Of a DNA stretch of 64,000 bases, positions 38,441 through 55,509 are shown piece after piece. The notes beneath the pieces are model-generated. The model was not told the DNA's origin. It saw nothing but the letters and a program-made list of their open reading frames with translations, and ran no database searches. Source of the stretch: Nissolia schottii (Eukaryota; Streptophyta; Magnoliopsida; Fabales; Fabaceae); assembly GCA_003254905.1 (NCBI GenBank), contig QANU01104054.1:310001-374000 (forward strand), given 5' to 3'. Position 1 is the stretch's first letter, and every line of letters starts with the position of its first letter. The position numbers and the translations under genes were made by a program.

Positions 38441-38806
38441 AATGGAAAACATAAAAACTAAAAGAATTTCCTAACCAAAAAATGTTCCCCCGGAAAGTGA
38501 GATTCATTTTTCTAAATAACCCATAAAAAATACTAAAAACATATCTTTTTTTAAAAAAATAATATTATGTTTAGATATAAAANATATATATATATATATA
38601 TAAAATAATGGTTTGACTACACGTAATTTATTCAATCAAGGATAAGTTAGTTCAAATAAGGAATAATGGAAAACCATAAAAACTAGAAGAATTTCCTAAC
38701 CAAGAAATGTGTCCCACAAAATGAAAAATGAGATTCCTATCTCTAAATAACCCATAAAAACTACTAAAAAAAATATTCTTTTGAAAAAAAAGGAGAATAA
38801 TATTAT
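38441..38806 (+). repeat. Direct duplication (~135 bp) upstream of the dioxygenase gene
   Basis: 38441-38574 and 38668-38806 are diverged direct copies: both run GGAAAAC.ATAAAAACTA, then GAATTTCCTAACCAA, then TAAATAACCCATAAAAA, then AATAATATTATG. The offset is about 230 bp. The intervening piece has a (TA)n run with an undetermined base at 38583. It lies 215-580 bp before the start codon, so it may alter the promoter. Confidence 0.85.
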
Positions 38807-39020
38807 GGCTGCTATGATATGAGTGGGTGGCAGCAACGGTTGTGGACCTTGTGGTCAAGCTCAAGATGCCTATACATAAGAAGAAAAAACTGAAAAAAGC
38901 CATTCACTTTTTCTTTCTCTCTCTTTTTCTCATAAGCAAAGTACAACACAAACTTCTTCAGGAACCTGAGGTCCTCCTTCCTTGAAACAAAAAAAATTGT
39001 TCTTCAATTCAAATTCCAAC

Positions 39021-42000
39021 ATGGTTCAACAACATGGCAAAGATTCCCGGGATGGGGGTGCAACCAAAACCTCTGTCCTCAATTGCGTCGACCTCTCCAA
39101 CCCCGACATCAACCAATCCGTGAATTTGCTCAAACAGGTGGTGGTCATTTTTTCATTTTCATGATGAGTATGATTGTTGTTGCATTTACGCACAACTTGA
39201 CTGAATTGACTTTTTTGTTTTTCAATCCTTAACCCTTTGTTTGTTTGTTTCCTTGTGTGATCATGTTTTGTTTTTCAAGGCATGCTGGGATTGTGGTTTT
39301 TTCTACGTTGTGAATCACGGGATAAGCCAGGAATTCATGGACGAGGTTTTTGCACAGGGCAAGAAATTCTTCTCCCTTCCCTACAACGAGAAGATGAAGC
39401 TTCTAAGGAATGAAAAGCACAGGGGATATACCCCTGTTCTTGATGAACTACTTGATCCTGAAAACCAAGTTCATGGTATGTTGCATTTGTTGCTTGCATG
39501 TTTGGAATATATGGATTCCACTATGTTTTTGGTGGTGGTGGTGGTGGTGGTGGTGTTTTTCTTCTTCTTTATGCTGGAACTTGATGTCCTTTTCCTTGAT
39601 GGGTTAAGTAGGAGATTACAAAGAGGGATATTATATTGGAGTTGAAGTAGCTGAAGATGACGCTGAATCGAACAAGCCTTTTTATGGCCCGAATAAATGG
39701 CCTTCGTCAGGTAAATTTTTAAATTGCTTTTGGAATTTGAGACTCTTTGTGGTGATGTCCCACTATTTTGATTTCTCACCTAGCCCATGGGTATAGATCT
39801 CCACAAGTTTCCGTGAGTCCCTCACTACGAGGGAGCACCAACTCACACTTGAGGGGGAGAAGGTTGGAAAGGTGAAGTCAACCCATAAACCTTTTTTTTT
39901 TTTATGGGTTTTGTGAAGGAAATGAAATAGTAAAAAATGAGAAATAAGATTTTCTTGTTTTCACTATCATCTTATTAAAACAGGAAATGGAAATTGTAAC
40001 CAAATAGGCCCTTGGATTTTCTTTGTTATTGTTGTTGTTGCTTTTTTTTTTTTTTTAATGTTTTCATGAAATTTGTTGACATGCAGATGTTCTCCCTGGG
40101 TGGAGGGAGACTATGGAGAAATACCATCGACAAGCATTGTAAGTTTCAATGAAGTTATTTACCTGTAATATGATCAAACTGTACTACTGTATGTTGATCA
40201 TTTGTCCTGAATATGGATTGTTACCGATTATCTGTATTTTGTAGTGAAAATAAAGTCTTTATATGGTACATATGTTTGGATTTCAACATAAAATGTCTTT
40301 CCCTGAATCCTTGTCCACTCTGTTTCATCTTCTTCCCTTGGGAGTAGCATGTTGTAGCCTTATTTTTTCTTTGTTTTCTTGTGTATTTTATTGAACCTTG
40401 CTTCCTTAATATGTACACAAAATAGTAGATCATGTTTAACTGCATTGGCTGTTCATTTAGCCTTCTGTACAGTATGATTAGTATTTATCAGTTTAAAGGA
40501 AAGGACTTTGCATATTTGTCATCTTTTGTTTTCTTATTCTTGTTTTTATTGGGGAATCCAGAGAAGTGGGGAAAGCAATTGGAAGGATAATAGCCCTTGC
40601 ACTTGATTTGGATGCCAATTTTTTTGATCAGCCAGAAATGCTGGGAGAGCCCATTGCAACTCTGCGTTTGCTGCACTATGAAGGTTTTGAATCAATAAAA
40701 TTGGTGTCTTCTTATACGTGATATAGTTACAAAGAAAAATTACTTATGCATTTGTTATCATCCTTATTCAATGAAGGTAACATCTCGGATCCCACAAAAG
40801 GATTATTTGGAGCTGGAGCTCATACCGACTATGGATTGATTACACTGTTAGCAACAGATGAGATCTCAGGCCTCCAAGTAAGAAGGCAACTGATGCTTCT
40901 TTCGATGTTACAATTATTTTGAGTAATTAATCACAAACATCTATATCTTTTATTGCAGATATGCAAAGATAGGAATGCTAAACCTCAAATATGGGAGGAT
41001 GTGGCACCAATGAAGGGGTTAGTCCTGGCACCATTTTAGCTTTTTATAGGTTAAGAAAAGCAATGATGTAGGTTGTTGTTTTCATGAAATTCAGTATTGA
41101 AAATTAACATTTCTTGTTCATTGTGACCTTTTGACATAAGAGATAAATTCCAAAACTTGAGACAAGCCTGTCTTATTTTATCTTAATGACATAGCCAAGT
41201 TATCCAATTGTCATTCATACCAATATATTTGACGGATCATGTACCACGTCATGCCTCTCGGTTTCCAACATTACAGTATTCCAGAAAAATTCAACCAAAA
41301 TAAATTTACAATTGTGTACCAACACGAATATATATTCATGTAAATTCAATTGTTTTAAAGTTGCATGATATTAAAATCAAAACATCATTTGCAGCGAAGA
41401 CAAGAAGATTGCTACAATGTGTTAAATTTGAATGACTTTTGTCATGCCCTTCTCCTGAAATATTTACCTTATTTAACGGGTTTTTTATGTTTCAGGGCAT
41501 TCATAGTGAATATTGGTGACATGTTGGAGCGATGGAGCAACTGTGTTTTCAAGTAAGAAACTCTTCCTACCATTAAGTATTCCTAAACTCGATGCAAGGA
41601 AGACATAATTCTGATTCTCTAGCCTTGGAAGAATTATTAAGACTGATAAACGTGTTTTTATGTGATTTCATTTGAATTTTATTCATTGTATATTCAGGTC
41701 GACCCTCCACAGAGTTATAGGAAATGGTCATGGGAGATATTCTGTAAGCCCCAACTCTCTGATCTGGCTCCACTTTTCTTCTTTCCCTTTTGATTGTTTA
41801 ATTTCATCACAAAGCTAGTATTGCATTGGTTGATTTTGCATCTTTGTGACTCTGCTAGTTTTCCCTTTTTGAAACTTAGATTTAGCTTCAACTTTAATTC
41901 TCCATTAGCTCTAGTTACAACAATAAGAATGTTATTTTGGTTATGTCATTACTTGCTAGTTATTTCCATCTTGTTCAAAACTTATTCACTATTCACCAAT

Positions 42001-42555
42001 AATGACAAATTGTATATCTTCTCCATGCTATTCTTATTGGAAATATTCGCCATGATATTCTTATTGCATATCTTCTCCTTTTTTTCTCATTTGGTATTTG
42101 CTCATCTCAATAATGATTACTTTTACAGATTCCATACTTTTTGGAGCCTAGTCATGATTGTCTAGTGGAATGCTTGCCAACATGCAAATCGGACAGTAAT
42201 CCTCCCAAGTGAGTTATAACGCCATCTAATTTGGCTAATTTGGCAACACATTGTATGTTACAAAGTTAATATCACAGGCAGATTCCTCATTCTTCCATTT
42301 TGAGGTTTATTTAAAACATGTGAATACAAATTGCCAAATGGTATAAGGACCAATTAACAGAAGGCAGTCAAAATAATAAAATTCAAAAGAGACTGAAGAA
42401 TGAAGGTGATTTTTGGAGTGGTATTTGAGTGTCTTACATTCCTGCATTTTTGTTTTCACAGATTTCCACCTATCCTTTGTCGGGATTACCTGAGCCAGCG
42501 CTACAATGATACTCATGCTGATTTGAATATTTACAAGAAAAAGCAGCAAGCTTGA
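39021..42555 (+). CDS. 2-oxoglutarate/Fe(II)-dependent dioxygenase (At1g35190-like)
   Basis: Soluble non-haem iron oxygenase that couples substrate oxidation to decarboxylation of 2-oxoglutarate. The substrate is unknown. Eleven exons: 39021-39137, 39280-39475, 39612-39710, 40087-40138, 40562-40683, 40777-40877, 40959-41017, 41496-41552, 41698-41743, 42129-42208, 42462-42555. All are GT-AG with consistent phase; 340 aa plus TGA. The N-terminal DIOX_N region contains CGFFYVVNHGI-type residues (here DCGFFYVVNHGI). The iron ligands are His211, Asp213 (HTD) and His272 (TLHRV), and the 2-oxoglutarate pair is Arg281 and Ser283 (RYS). All are present, so the enzyme should be active. It looks like the group annotated from similarity to hyoscyamine 6-dioxygenase, a name that does not show the real substrate. 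An in-frame ATG at 38982 could add 13 residues; 39021 fits the family better. A (GGT)n run (39531-39556) lies in intron 2. Confidence 0.93.
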
Positions 42556-43756
42556 GTAGTCAATCATTTGAAGATGTGCAAGCCTATAAATTTTCCAAAA
42601 GGATACTAGCTACTACGGTTGATTTGGCCATATTAACAATAACCAAAAATCTTAAGTATGAGAATGAGAAGTAGATTGCTGTCTTTTAACCACATTCGGA
42701 AGCAGCATGATACATTAGCAGTACTAATATAGATTTAGTTTATATGCAGATTTTAGGGTTTAGGGTGGCTAGCTAGTCGGTTTGATGTTATTAAAGCAAA
42801 GAAAAACATAAAATTAACCGATGTATTTTATTTATTTATTTCATTGAAATGGTAGAAGGAAAAGCAGCAGAATTGCTTCCATTGTCTTCAAGATTTTTTT
42901 TAGGAGAATAATGTCAGGATCTAGAATTAAGACAAGGTTTTGTCATCAATAAATATATGTTTTGCACCTTAACTTGTCCTAAGATCTACTACTATATACA
43001 TTCCATACAAATAAATAATGACATGATTTTGATGTCTTTAGCGGCAAAATTTGTCATAAAGTGTCAATACAAAAGTCGCAACATCACCTCACAAGTAGCA
43101 AAAAATACACAATACAAAGAAAGACTCAAAACTTCCACTTGTCATAAGTTATAACGAAATTTCCTGACACCAAAAAGAAAAATTAAATAATAAAATTATA
43201 TTAATAAATATGATTGTATAAAATGTTACAAAAAGTAATGCTAAGACATTAGTAACAGATTTTGAAAATGGTCTGAGTCTTTTTACTGAAACAGACAAGT
43301 CAGATCAGACCACTAATAGGTCAAACTGTAGGCCCTGACAGACAGTCTGGCCTAATCACAACGCTATATATGGCCTAACAACCACATACATGAGAAAAGG
43401 ATCTAAGGGCAAAGTCAATATACACGACAGATTAGAGCACCAACTCTTGGTCTAATAGCCTAATAAGAAAATATCTTGGGTCTATGCATTCCAATCAGGC
43501 TTGAAATTCTTAAATCACAATGATGTAATAAATATGACTAAATGTAAAAAGAAAAAGTACGACTAAATTTAGTCAAGTCAAGTGATAAGACAGGGTCACC
43601 TCTAAAATGTATTTAATAATGTTTTTGAACGTCATAAGTGATCATATTTTATATGTTATCTAAAATATTTTATGATTATGCAGGTAAAATTTTAAAAGCG
43701 GCCATAATATTCTCATATGGATTCTTTGGTACCCTGGGCAACACGCTCTTCATCCT
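42556..43756. other. Intergenic DNA, dioxygenase 3' side
   Basis: Contains the 3' untranslated region of the dioxygenase at its start. After that it is AT-rich DNA without a recognisable gene. Confidence 0.5.
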
Positions 43757-44075
43757 AAAAAAATTATAATTTATTATTGTATCAACTTAAAAATTATTAA
43801 ATAATTATAAAAATATTTATAATGAAATTTTAATTTATGTATACTTATATAGTTTAATTTTTTTACTTCCAAAACTTGAATCTCCAAATTTAAACTAAAA
43901 ATGTTGAAAAAATCTTAAATAATCATGTAATTTGGAGATTCAATTTTTAAAAGTAAAAATTGGGGAAATTATGTAACCAAATATAAGTTAAAATTTTATT
44001 GTAAATATTATTATAATAACTTTTTGATAATTTTTAAGTTGGTACAATGTTAAATTACATTTTTTAGAGTAAGGA
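43757..44075. repeat. ~320-bp foldback (near-palindrome)
   Basis: The left arm, about 43757-43898, and the right arm, about 43927-44075, are inverted copies of each other over roughly 140 bp. Examples are CAACTTAAAAATTAT paired with ATAATTTTTAAGTTG, AAATTTTAA.TTAT with its complement, and GAATCTCCAAATT with AATTTGGAGATTC near the centre. The loop is about 28 bp. A transcript would fold into one long hairpin. The shape fits a foldback MITE. A 3-base target duplication is not clear. Confidence 0.85.
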
Positions 44076-46948
44076 GCATAATACCTCTAAAAGCAACAAA
44101 AAAATCCCCTTCTTCTCAATTGGTGAGGAATCTCAAAAATATTATTAAGGATTAGACTTGTACATAAATGCACATTCTTCTCAAAAAGAAATTTCACATG
44201 TTATGGTTTTTTTTTTTACCGCTTAAGCAAAAGTCGAGTATTATGTCTATTGGAAGAGTTGAACACAATTTCAAGCAACTTAGCGCAATCTAGGATTAAA
44301 TTCTAAAATATGGAATCAATCACATGGACACAATGAATTTGATCTAAGGTTTATCTTATTATTAAATACATTTTTTTCAAAAATAATCATGCGTTATGTC
44401 TGTGATCTGACTAAATTTAGTCATGCTCTTTTCCTCTTCCTTTTTTTATTTTGTATTTATCCATATTTATTACATGTGGCTAAACGCCTAAGGTAACAAA
44501 TTATTTTAGATAATTATTTTAGGTCCCGCACAAATCAAGCATACCAAATAGTACCACCCAATGTATCACAAAAACCCGTCGTTAGGCATGAATGCATGTT
44601 GCCATATTCATGCATGCATTGTGGTCCATTCAATTATGGCAACCCTTCCATTTTCCCCTCAACTCTGACTTTGTTATTGCCTTCAAGACAGCTACCATTA
44701 TGGACACTGTCCTTTTCTTGAGTCGGTGAGGTCCCCCAAATTAGAACCAAATCGAAGGGTATTTTGGGCATAAGAGCGAGTGGTGCAGATTCATCTTTTA
44801 TTAGTCAATACAAAATTCTATAACATCAATTTCAGCTATTCGGGGAATCCATTAATTATTATTGCATGTGATGTTCACGTGCAATTCCTGTCAGATACTT
44901 ATCATGAACACAACTAAATGAATTTTTGTTTTTATTTTTATTTTTATGGAAGAACACAACTAGATGAATTGTTCTAACTTTTAACACTTTAGACCAAACA
45001 TAGCATGGTAGATAGATGAATTTGGTCTCCTTTTGTGGAATCCCGCACCTGCAATTACAAAGAAGGGAAAATGCTCTGATCGTTTTCTAAACTTTTACTC
45101 GATATTTTATTTAATTTTTTACATAAATAAAATATCAAAGTAGTTTTTGATGTTGTTTTCATTAATCCGCTGTTCATGAGTTCATTGAATGAAATGATTA
45201 ATGAGGACAACAACAAAAGGCATTGGGGACTAAATAAAGTATTAAGTATATATCATGGACCAAATAGAGGGGTTCATAAGAGCAGTGACGTTGCTTTTTT
45301 TTAGTGGGAAGTTTATTGATGAGTAATGAAGGGAGTAATGAGTAGTAAAAAAATGGTGATTAAGCGGAGACTTAACAATCAATTTACCCTCCGTCACTAA
45401 GCTTATAGACGGAGAGACTAACAAGGATAATGACAAAAAACGTTGGAAACTACTTTAACACTTTATTTATATTAGGAATTAAATAGAATACTGAGTAAAA
45501 AGTTAGGAATTAAACAAGTATTTCTCCTGCAAATAAATAATTAAAAAGAAGAAAAATTACCACCTACCAACCCATAAAATGAGTTGTGATATTTGTACTC
45601 ATTCATGATAAATTTTTTGGTTAACGCATATTTAATACATTATTTTTAGGTACACATATTATAAAAGTAAGTCGTACACTTTTATTATGTGTCTCATTAT
45701 ATATTTGTAGGTTTTATCAAGTGGAATCTACTTTTATCATGTGTCTGTCCAACAATAATGGTGTGTGACTTGTGCTTACCCAAAATTTCTCTTGTGTTAA
45801 TATATAACATATTGCGTCGACTCACATCTAATTTATCATTAGATAATATTCCAATAAGTTTACACCTCAAAGAGACCTTATTCAATAATAAATAAACACA
45901 TGTCACTTTTATATTAAAATGAATACAAATATAATTCTTTACTATGTGGGGGTATGATTCATTTTACCCTCTCGTTTTCCTATATTCTTTCTTTCGAATT
46001 TTGATTGATGGGCATGGTGGTGTTTTATTTATTATTTTTATTTTCTTGTTGGGTTTGTGTTTTTGTTGGGTTGAGCCGAGCAATTGAGTTGCATAATCCA
46101 TAATTTGAAGCCCACTATGGTTGGACCTTATGTAGGCCTTATGCAATGATTGGACCTTATGTGGGCCTCATACAATGATTGGACCTTGATTATATAGGCC
46201 CATTTATCTGTCAATACCAGTGTTTTTGGTACTAATCGGATCGTATTTAAAAGTTTATGCGACTCACACGTGCAAACAATTCTGGACAGGTCAATCGAAC
46301 GGGTGAGTTCATTTTACTATGAGACCACACCCTTTCGGACACGTCAACTTAGTAAAATTCTACTAACAAATAATAAAACTATATAATTTCTTACATGTTC
46401 AAATCAAATTAAAATAATTATATTTAAGCTCAAGCTCATGGTGAACCCTAAACTGGGCAATATATCAACCATTTATTTTATTAAGATTATATATTTATAA
46501 TGTTAAATCATATTTTAAATGATTGATGTATTACTACGTACAAATTCATTTTAAACTCGAGTCACTAAATCAAGTTGTTGGAGACCCAAATCATATTTAA
46601 GCTATTTTTTTGGTAATAAATACTCAAATCTTAGGGTAAACTACAAATATTCCTAAGCTACAGCATGTTTGCAGGCTGGATGCGTGCCAACATAGCCATT
46701 CCTACACGGATTAAAAATTAGTTGTCATAAAACATTACATTATAGAAGGGCACATTGTTCCCTTGCGCAATGAGCACCTCAAGCCATTCTTTCAGGCAAG
46801 GTTCAATGATACAAAGCATTTGTTTCATGAACATACAATACAACCCACTCAGTCTTGCATTATAGAGCTACATCAAACAACTCCATATGCCAGACATACG
46901 TTTATTAATTATTACAGCTACAATCAACAATAACTTGCACTATATGAT
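44076..46948. other. Intergenic DNA between foldback and malic enzyme gene
   Basis: I see no gene. It includes tandem ~30-bp units at about 46118-46190 (TGGACCTTATGTGGGCC-like, 2.5 copies) and CATGCATG-rich palindromes near 44590-44620. The rest is AT-rich. Confidence 0.5.
46118..46190. repeat. Short tandem repeat, ~30-bp unit
   Basis: The unit TGATTGGACCTTATGTGGGC... occurs about 2.5 times with a few mismatches. Confidence 0.7.
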
Positions 46949-52324
<5,376 letters not shown>

Positions 52325-55300
52325 GATGATGATTTTCCAAGTTCCAACTAACTACTATTTGCTTCTATCTGATATTTTGTTTCTTCTCTCTCAAAACTAT
52401 TAAAGCAGCCAAAAACAATGCCAAATGCTTCACACAACACCTCAGCTTTTATTGACAAGACCACACCACAATGAATGAATGAGTGATGGGATGGTAAAAC
52501 CAAGTCAAGGGGGGAAGAAAATTGAGCAAGTGGCAGTGTCGTTTTCGATTTTTGGAAAATAAAGTGAAACCATGTGAAGGACAAAGAATGAGTACATGTG
52601 TATAACGTATTAGTATTACTACTTCAATACATGAATAGAGTAATCATCTTTTCGTTGCTTTTGCATTATTTTACATGCTTGTGGATCACATCACATGGAA
52701 GCAATTAACGTTAAAGGGAGGCTATAGCAGAGAGAGGATAAATTGACAGCATGAGAAATGGGAGATTGTAAAAGCAGGGATCTTGTCTCTGCTATACAAC
52801 GGAGACTTTAGCAGAGTAATATCTAACACTCATTTCACTTCGAAGGATTAACTTTATTGAATTTTAATAATTTTATGGATGGATTTGATATATTTTATAG
52901 TTTAAAGATGAACTTAATAAACTTGAGAGATTACTCTATTATTCCAAACGAAATGGTTCATATGAGAATATGACGAGAAATCCTTGCGTTGTGTTGTCCT
53001 AGAATGGATGAGATTTGAGTAATATTAGATTGATAACTAAAATCAACAATTACACTTATAATGATGTGAGGTCAATGGTAAGGCTTAATATAGTGGACTT
53101 TATGCTTTTTTAAGTATGGTTGTAAGTTATTTATTTTAACTGACTTATTATCAATTATCAAAAAGATTTAAGTTATAAATAATATGGTTCAACATATATT
53201 TAATATGATACTTTAAATTACACAAGAATCTCTCCACGTGACTTAGAAGAAAAAAAAAAGATGACTGAAAATCAAGATCATCATGACAATTTGCCAACAA
53301 TATATGTCTTTTGGATATTGTGGTAAGAATTAAATATCTTGAAGGTCACATAAGTTAGCTGCCATTTATATTTAGAACATGTTTGGTTACGTGGTTCCCA
53401 GATGTTATCAAAGGTTTAATTGGAAAAAAAAAAGTGAGAAAAGAAAAGTGGGGTTGGGGCAGCCATAAGAGAGGTGAATATTTTAAAATACTGAAGGGAT
53501 ATTCGCCATATCAGTGAAGCAATTGGACAACTTTAATAGTTAGTGTCATACTTTATTTTAATTAAAAAGAAACTTGCTTTTAAATTACTTTAGAGTAACC
53601 CAAAAGATTATAGATTTTTTTTCCTCATATATATCTTCTCACTAAAATTAATTTTGCTCAAGTATTATTATATAGTTAAATGTAGACCATTCTTTTTAAG
53701 TGAGATTCAAATCGTATCCAAAAGATTATAGATTAATACCAATTAAAAATGATGTATGAAAACTATCCACGTTGTTAAATAAAAAAGTACATCTGCCAAA
53801 AAAAAAAAGTACGTAGATTGTAGGAATTGATCGTTAAATATATGAAAAATGCAAGCTTTTATATTAAATTTAATTATTTGGCATGATCAAATGTGTCAAT
53901 TATGAAAGGAATATTGTTTTAGGCACAAAATAATATTGTTGTAGACTAAAAGTATGGAATTTAATGACTTCAGCTCATGACTTTGTTAGGTTTTTAAGTG
54001 TGAATGTACCAAAAAAGTTTTACATTTGTTGGTGATGCACTAAGTGAAAAGTATAAAAATGGAGGAATTATTGACTTATTGTCTCAAGGTTTTGAGTTAA
54101 AGTGTAGTGTCTGATCCACTTATGTGATTTTTCAATTAGTCAATTGATTTTGATATTTCGATTTTGAGTTTCCCTCCTATCAAGTGGTATCATAGTTGAT
54201 GGTTCAAATTGGCTTGGTGAAGTATTAGCAAACCAATGTTGGGTCCCACATTTAAAGGAGTTTCAAGTATGAGTATAACACAAAGTATTACATTGATTAG
54301 TGATAAATTAAGTGAAAAGCACAATAATATCTTACCATGTTTAGTCAATGTGATTTCTCACTTAGTCCATCAATGTTAATCTCTTGGGTTTATTGGGCTG
54401 CCCCTCCCATCATACTCATGAGCTTATCATCATAGATGTGGTATGAACTTATCATCATAGATACATTGGATAAAATGATAGACAATAATTGTCGACGTTG
54501 TCCCGTGTATTGACTTTAAAGTCAGGCCACGCACCCGTTTTAGTGTACAGAAAACTATACTAAAAGAGAAAAGGGGCCCATATATGCTTTTATCAGAAAC
54601 TTATTAGGCTAATTTAATTTTGATTAAAACAATGCCTCCTCGAAGAAGTAATTCGAAAATTATAAACCAAAATAGTGAATGATATTTGCAAACAGATCAA
54701 TTCATGCAGGTTTAAATTTCACCTTATCGTTATGGTTAATTTGATCAAATAATTTGTACACATACATTGATTCAAATAGGGATGTGAGAACAAACACAGT
54801 TCGTCGTATGATAGGCAAACATGTCCCAAAAAAATATCCCAAACTGAATTAATTAATTCTTCTAGTAGTAGAGATGTAATTTTTGCTGACTATGCACCAT
54901 ACGTTGGAACGAACTACCTATATCACTACACCAGTGATATGAGAACTATAACCTAAATTTTGTTCCATAACTCTTCCGAGATGCTAGCTCTATTAAGTTG
55001 TAAACACCTTGCTGATCTTGGAGTTTTCACTCAATCTTTTGACATACATTTTCCTCTATTTTTTGGGGAACTCATTCTACTTTTGGGCCTCAATACTCTG
55101 CACTGACCCCAAGTCACAGATTTGTTTGCTCTCAATTCAATGCCCCACTATTACCCACAACCACCATGCGCCATGACCAAAACAAGCCTTATCTCACCAG
55201 TTATTAAAACCGGATTGGACCGGCCAGTTCAAACTGTGAACCGGTCACCAGTCCAGTTCAGTTCATCATTTGGATCACACTATGTACTTGGCTCGGTCAA

Positions 55301-55509
55301 ACCCGGCAAGAACAGGTGCAAACCAGCCAAGTGAAGTAAAAAATGACATGAATCCTATTATATACAGCAAGGAAAGGCAATGCTATGGTACACACTGGCA
55401 AGATAAAAATATTTAGAGGCTATGATACACCTTGTGGATATTGCTAGGTTACACTTAATATACATACAGCCTAAAAATTGTCTCATTTTAATAGTATTTC
55501 ATTTCATTA
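52325..55509. other. Intergenic DNA between malic enzyme and RDR genes
   Basis: The first ~250 bp should hold the malic enzyme promoter and leader on the minus strand. From about 54030 to 54420 there are two imperfect copies of a dispersed repeat (GTGATTTCTCACTTAGTC-like, CTTAAAGTGAAAAG-like) that also occurs in ABCB intron 6. At about 55195-55290 there is a GGTTCAAACTG/CCGGTCACC-rich remnant of a common plant repeat (ACCGGATTGGACCGGCC). No gene is seen. Confidence 0.5.
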
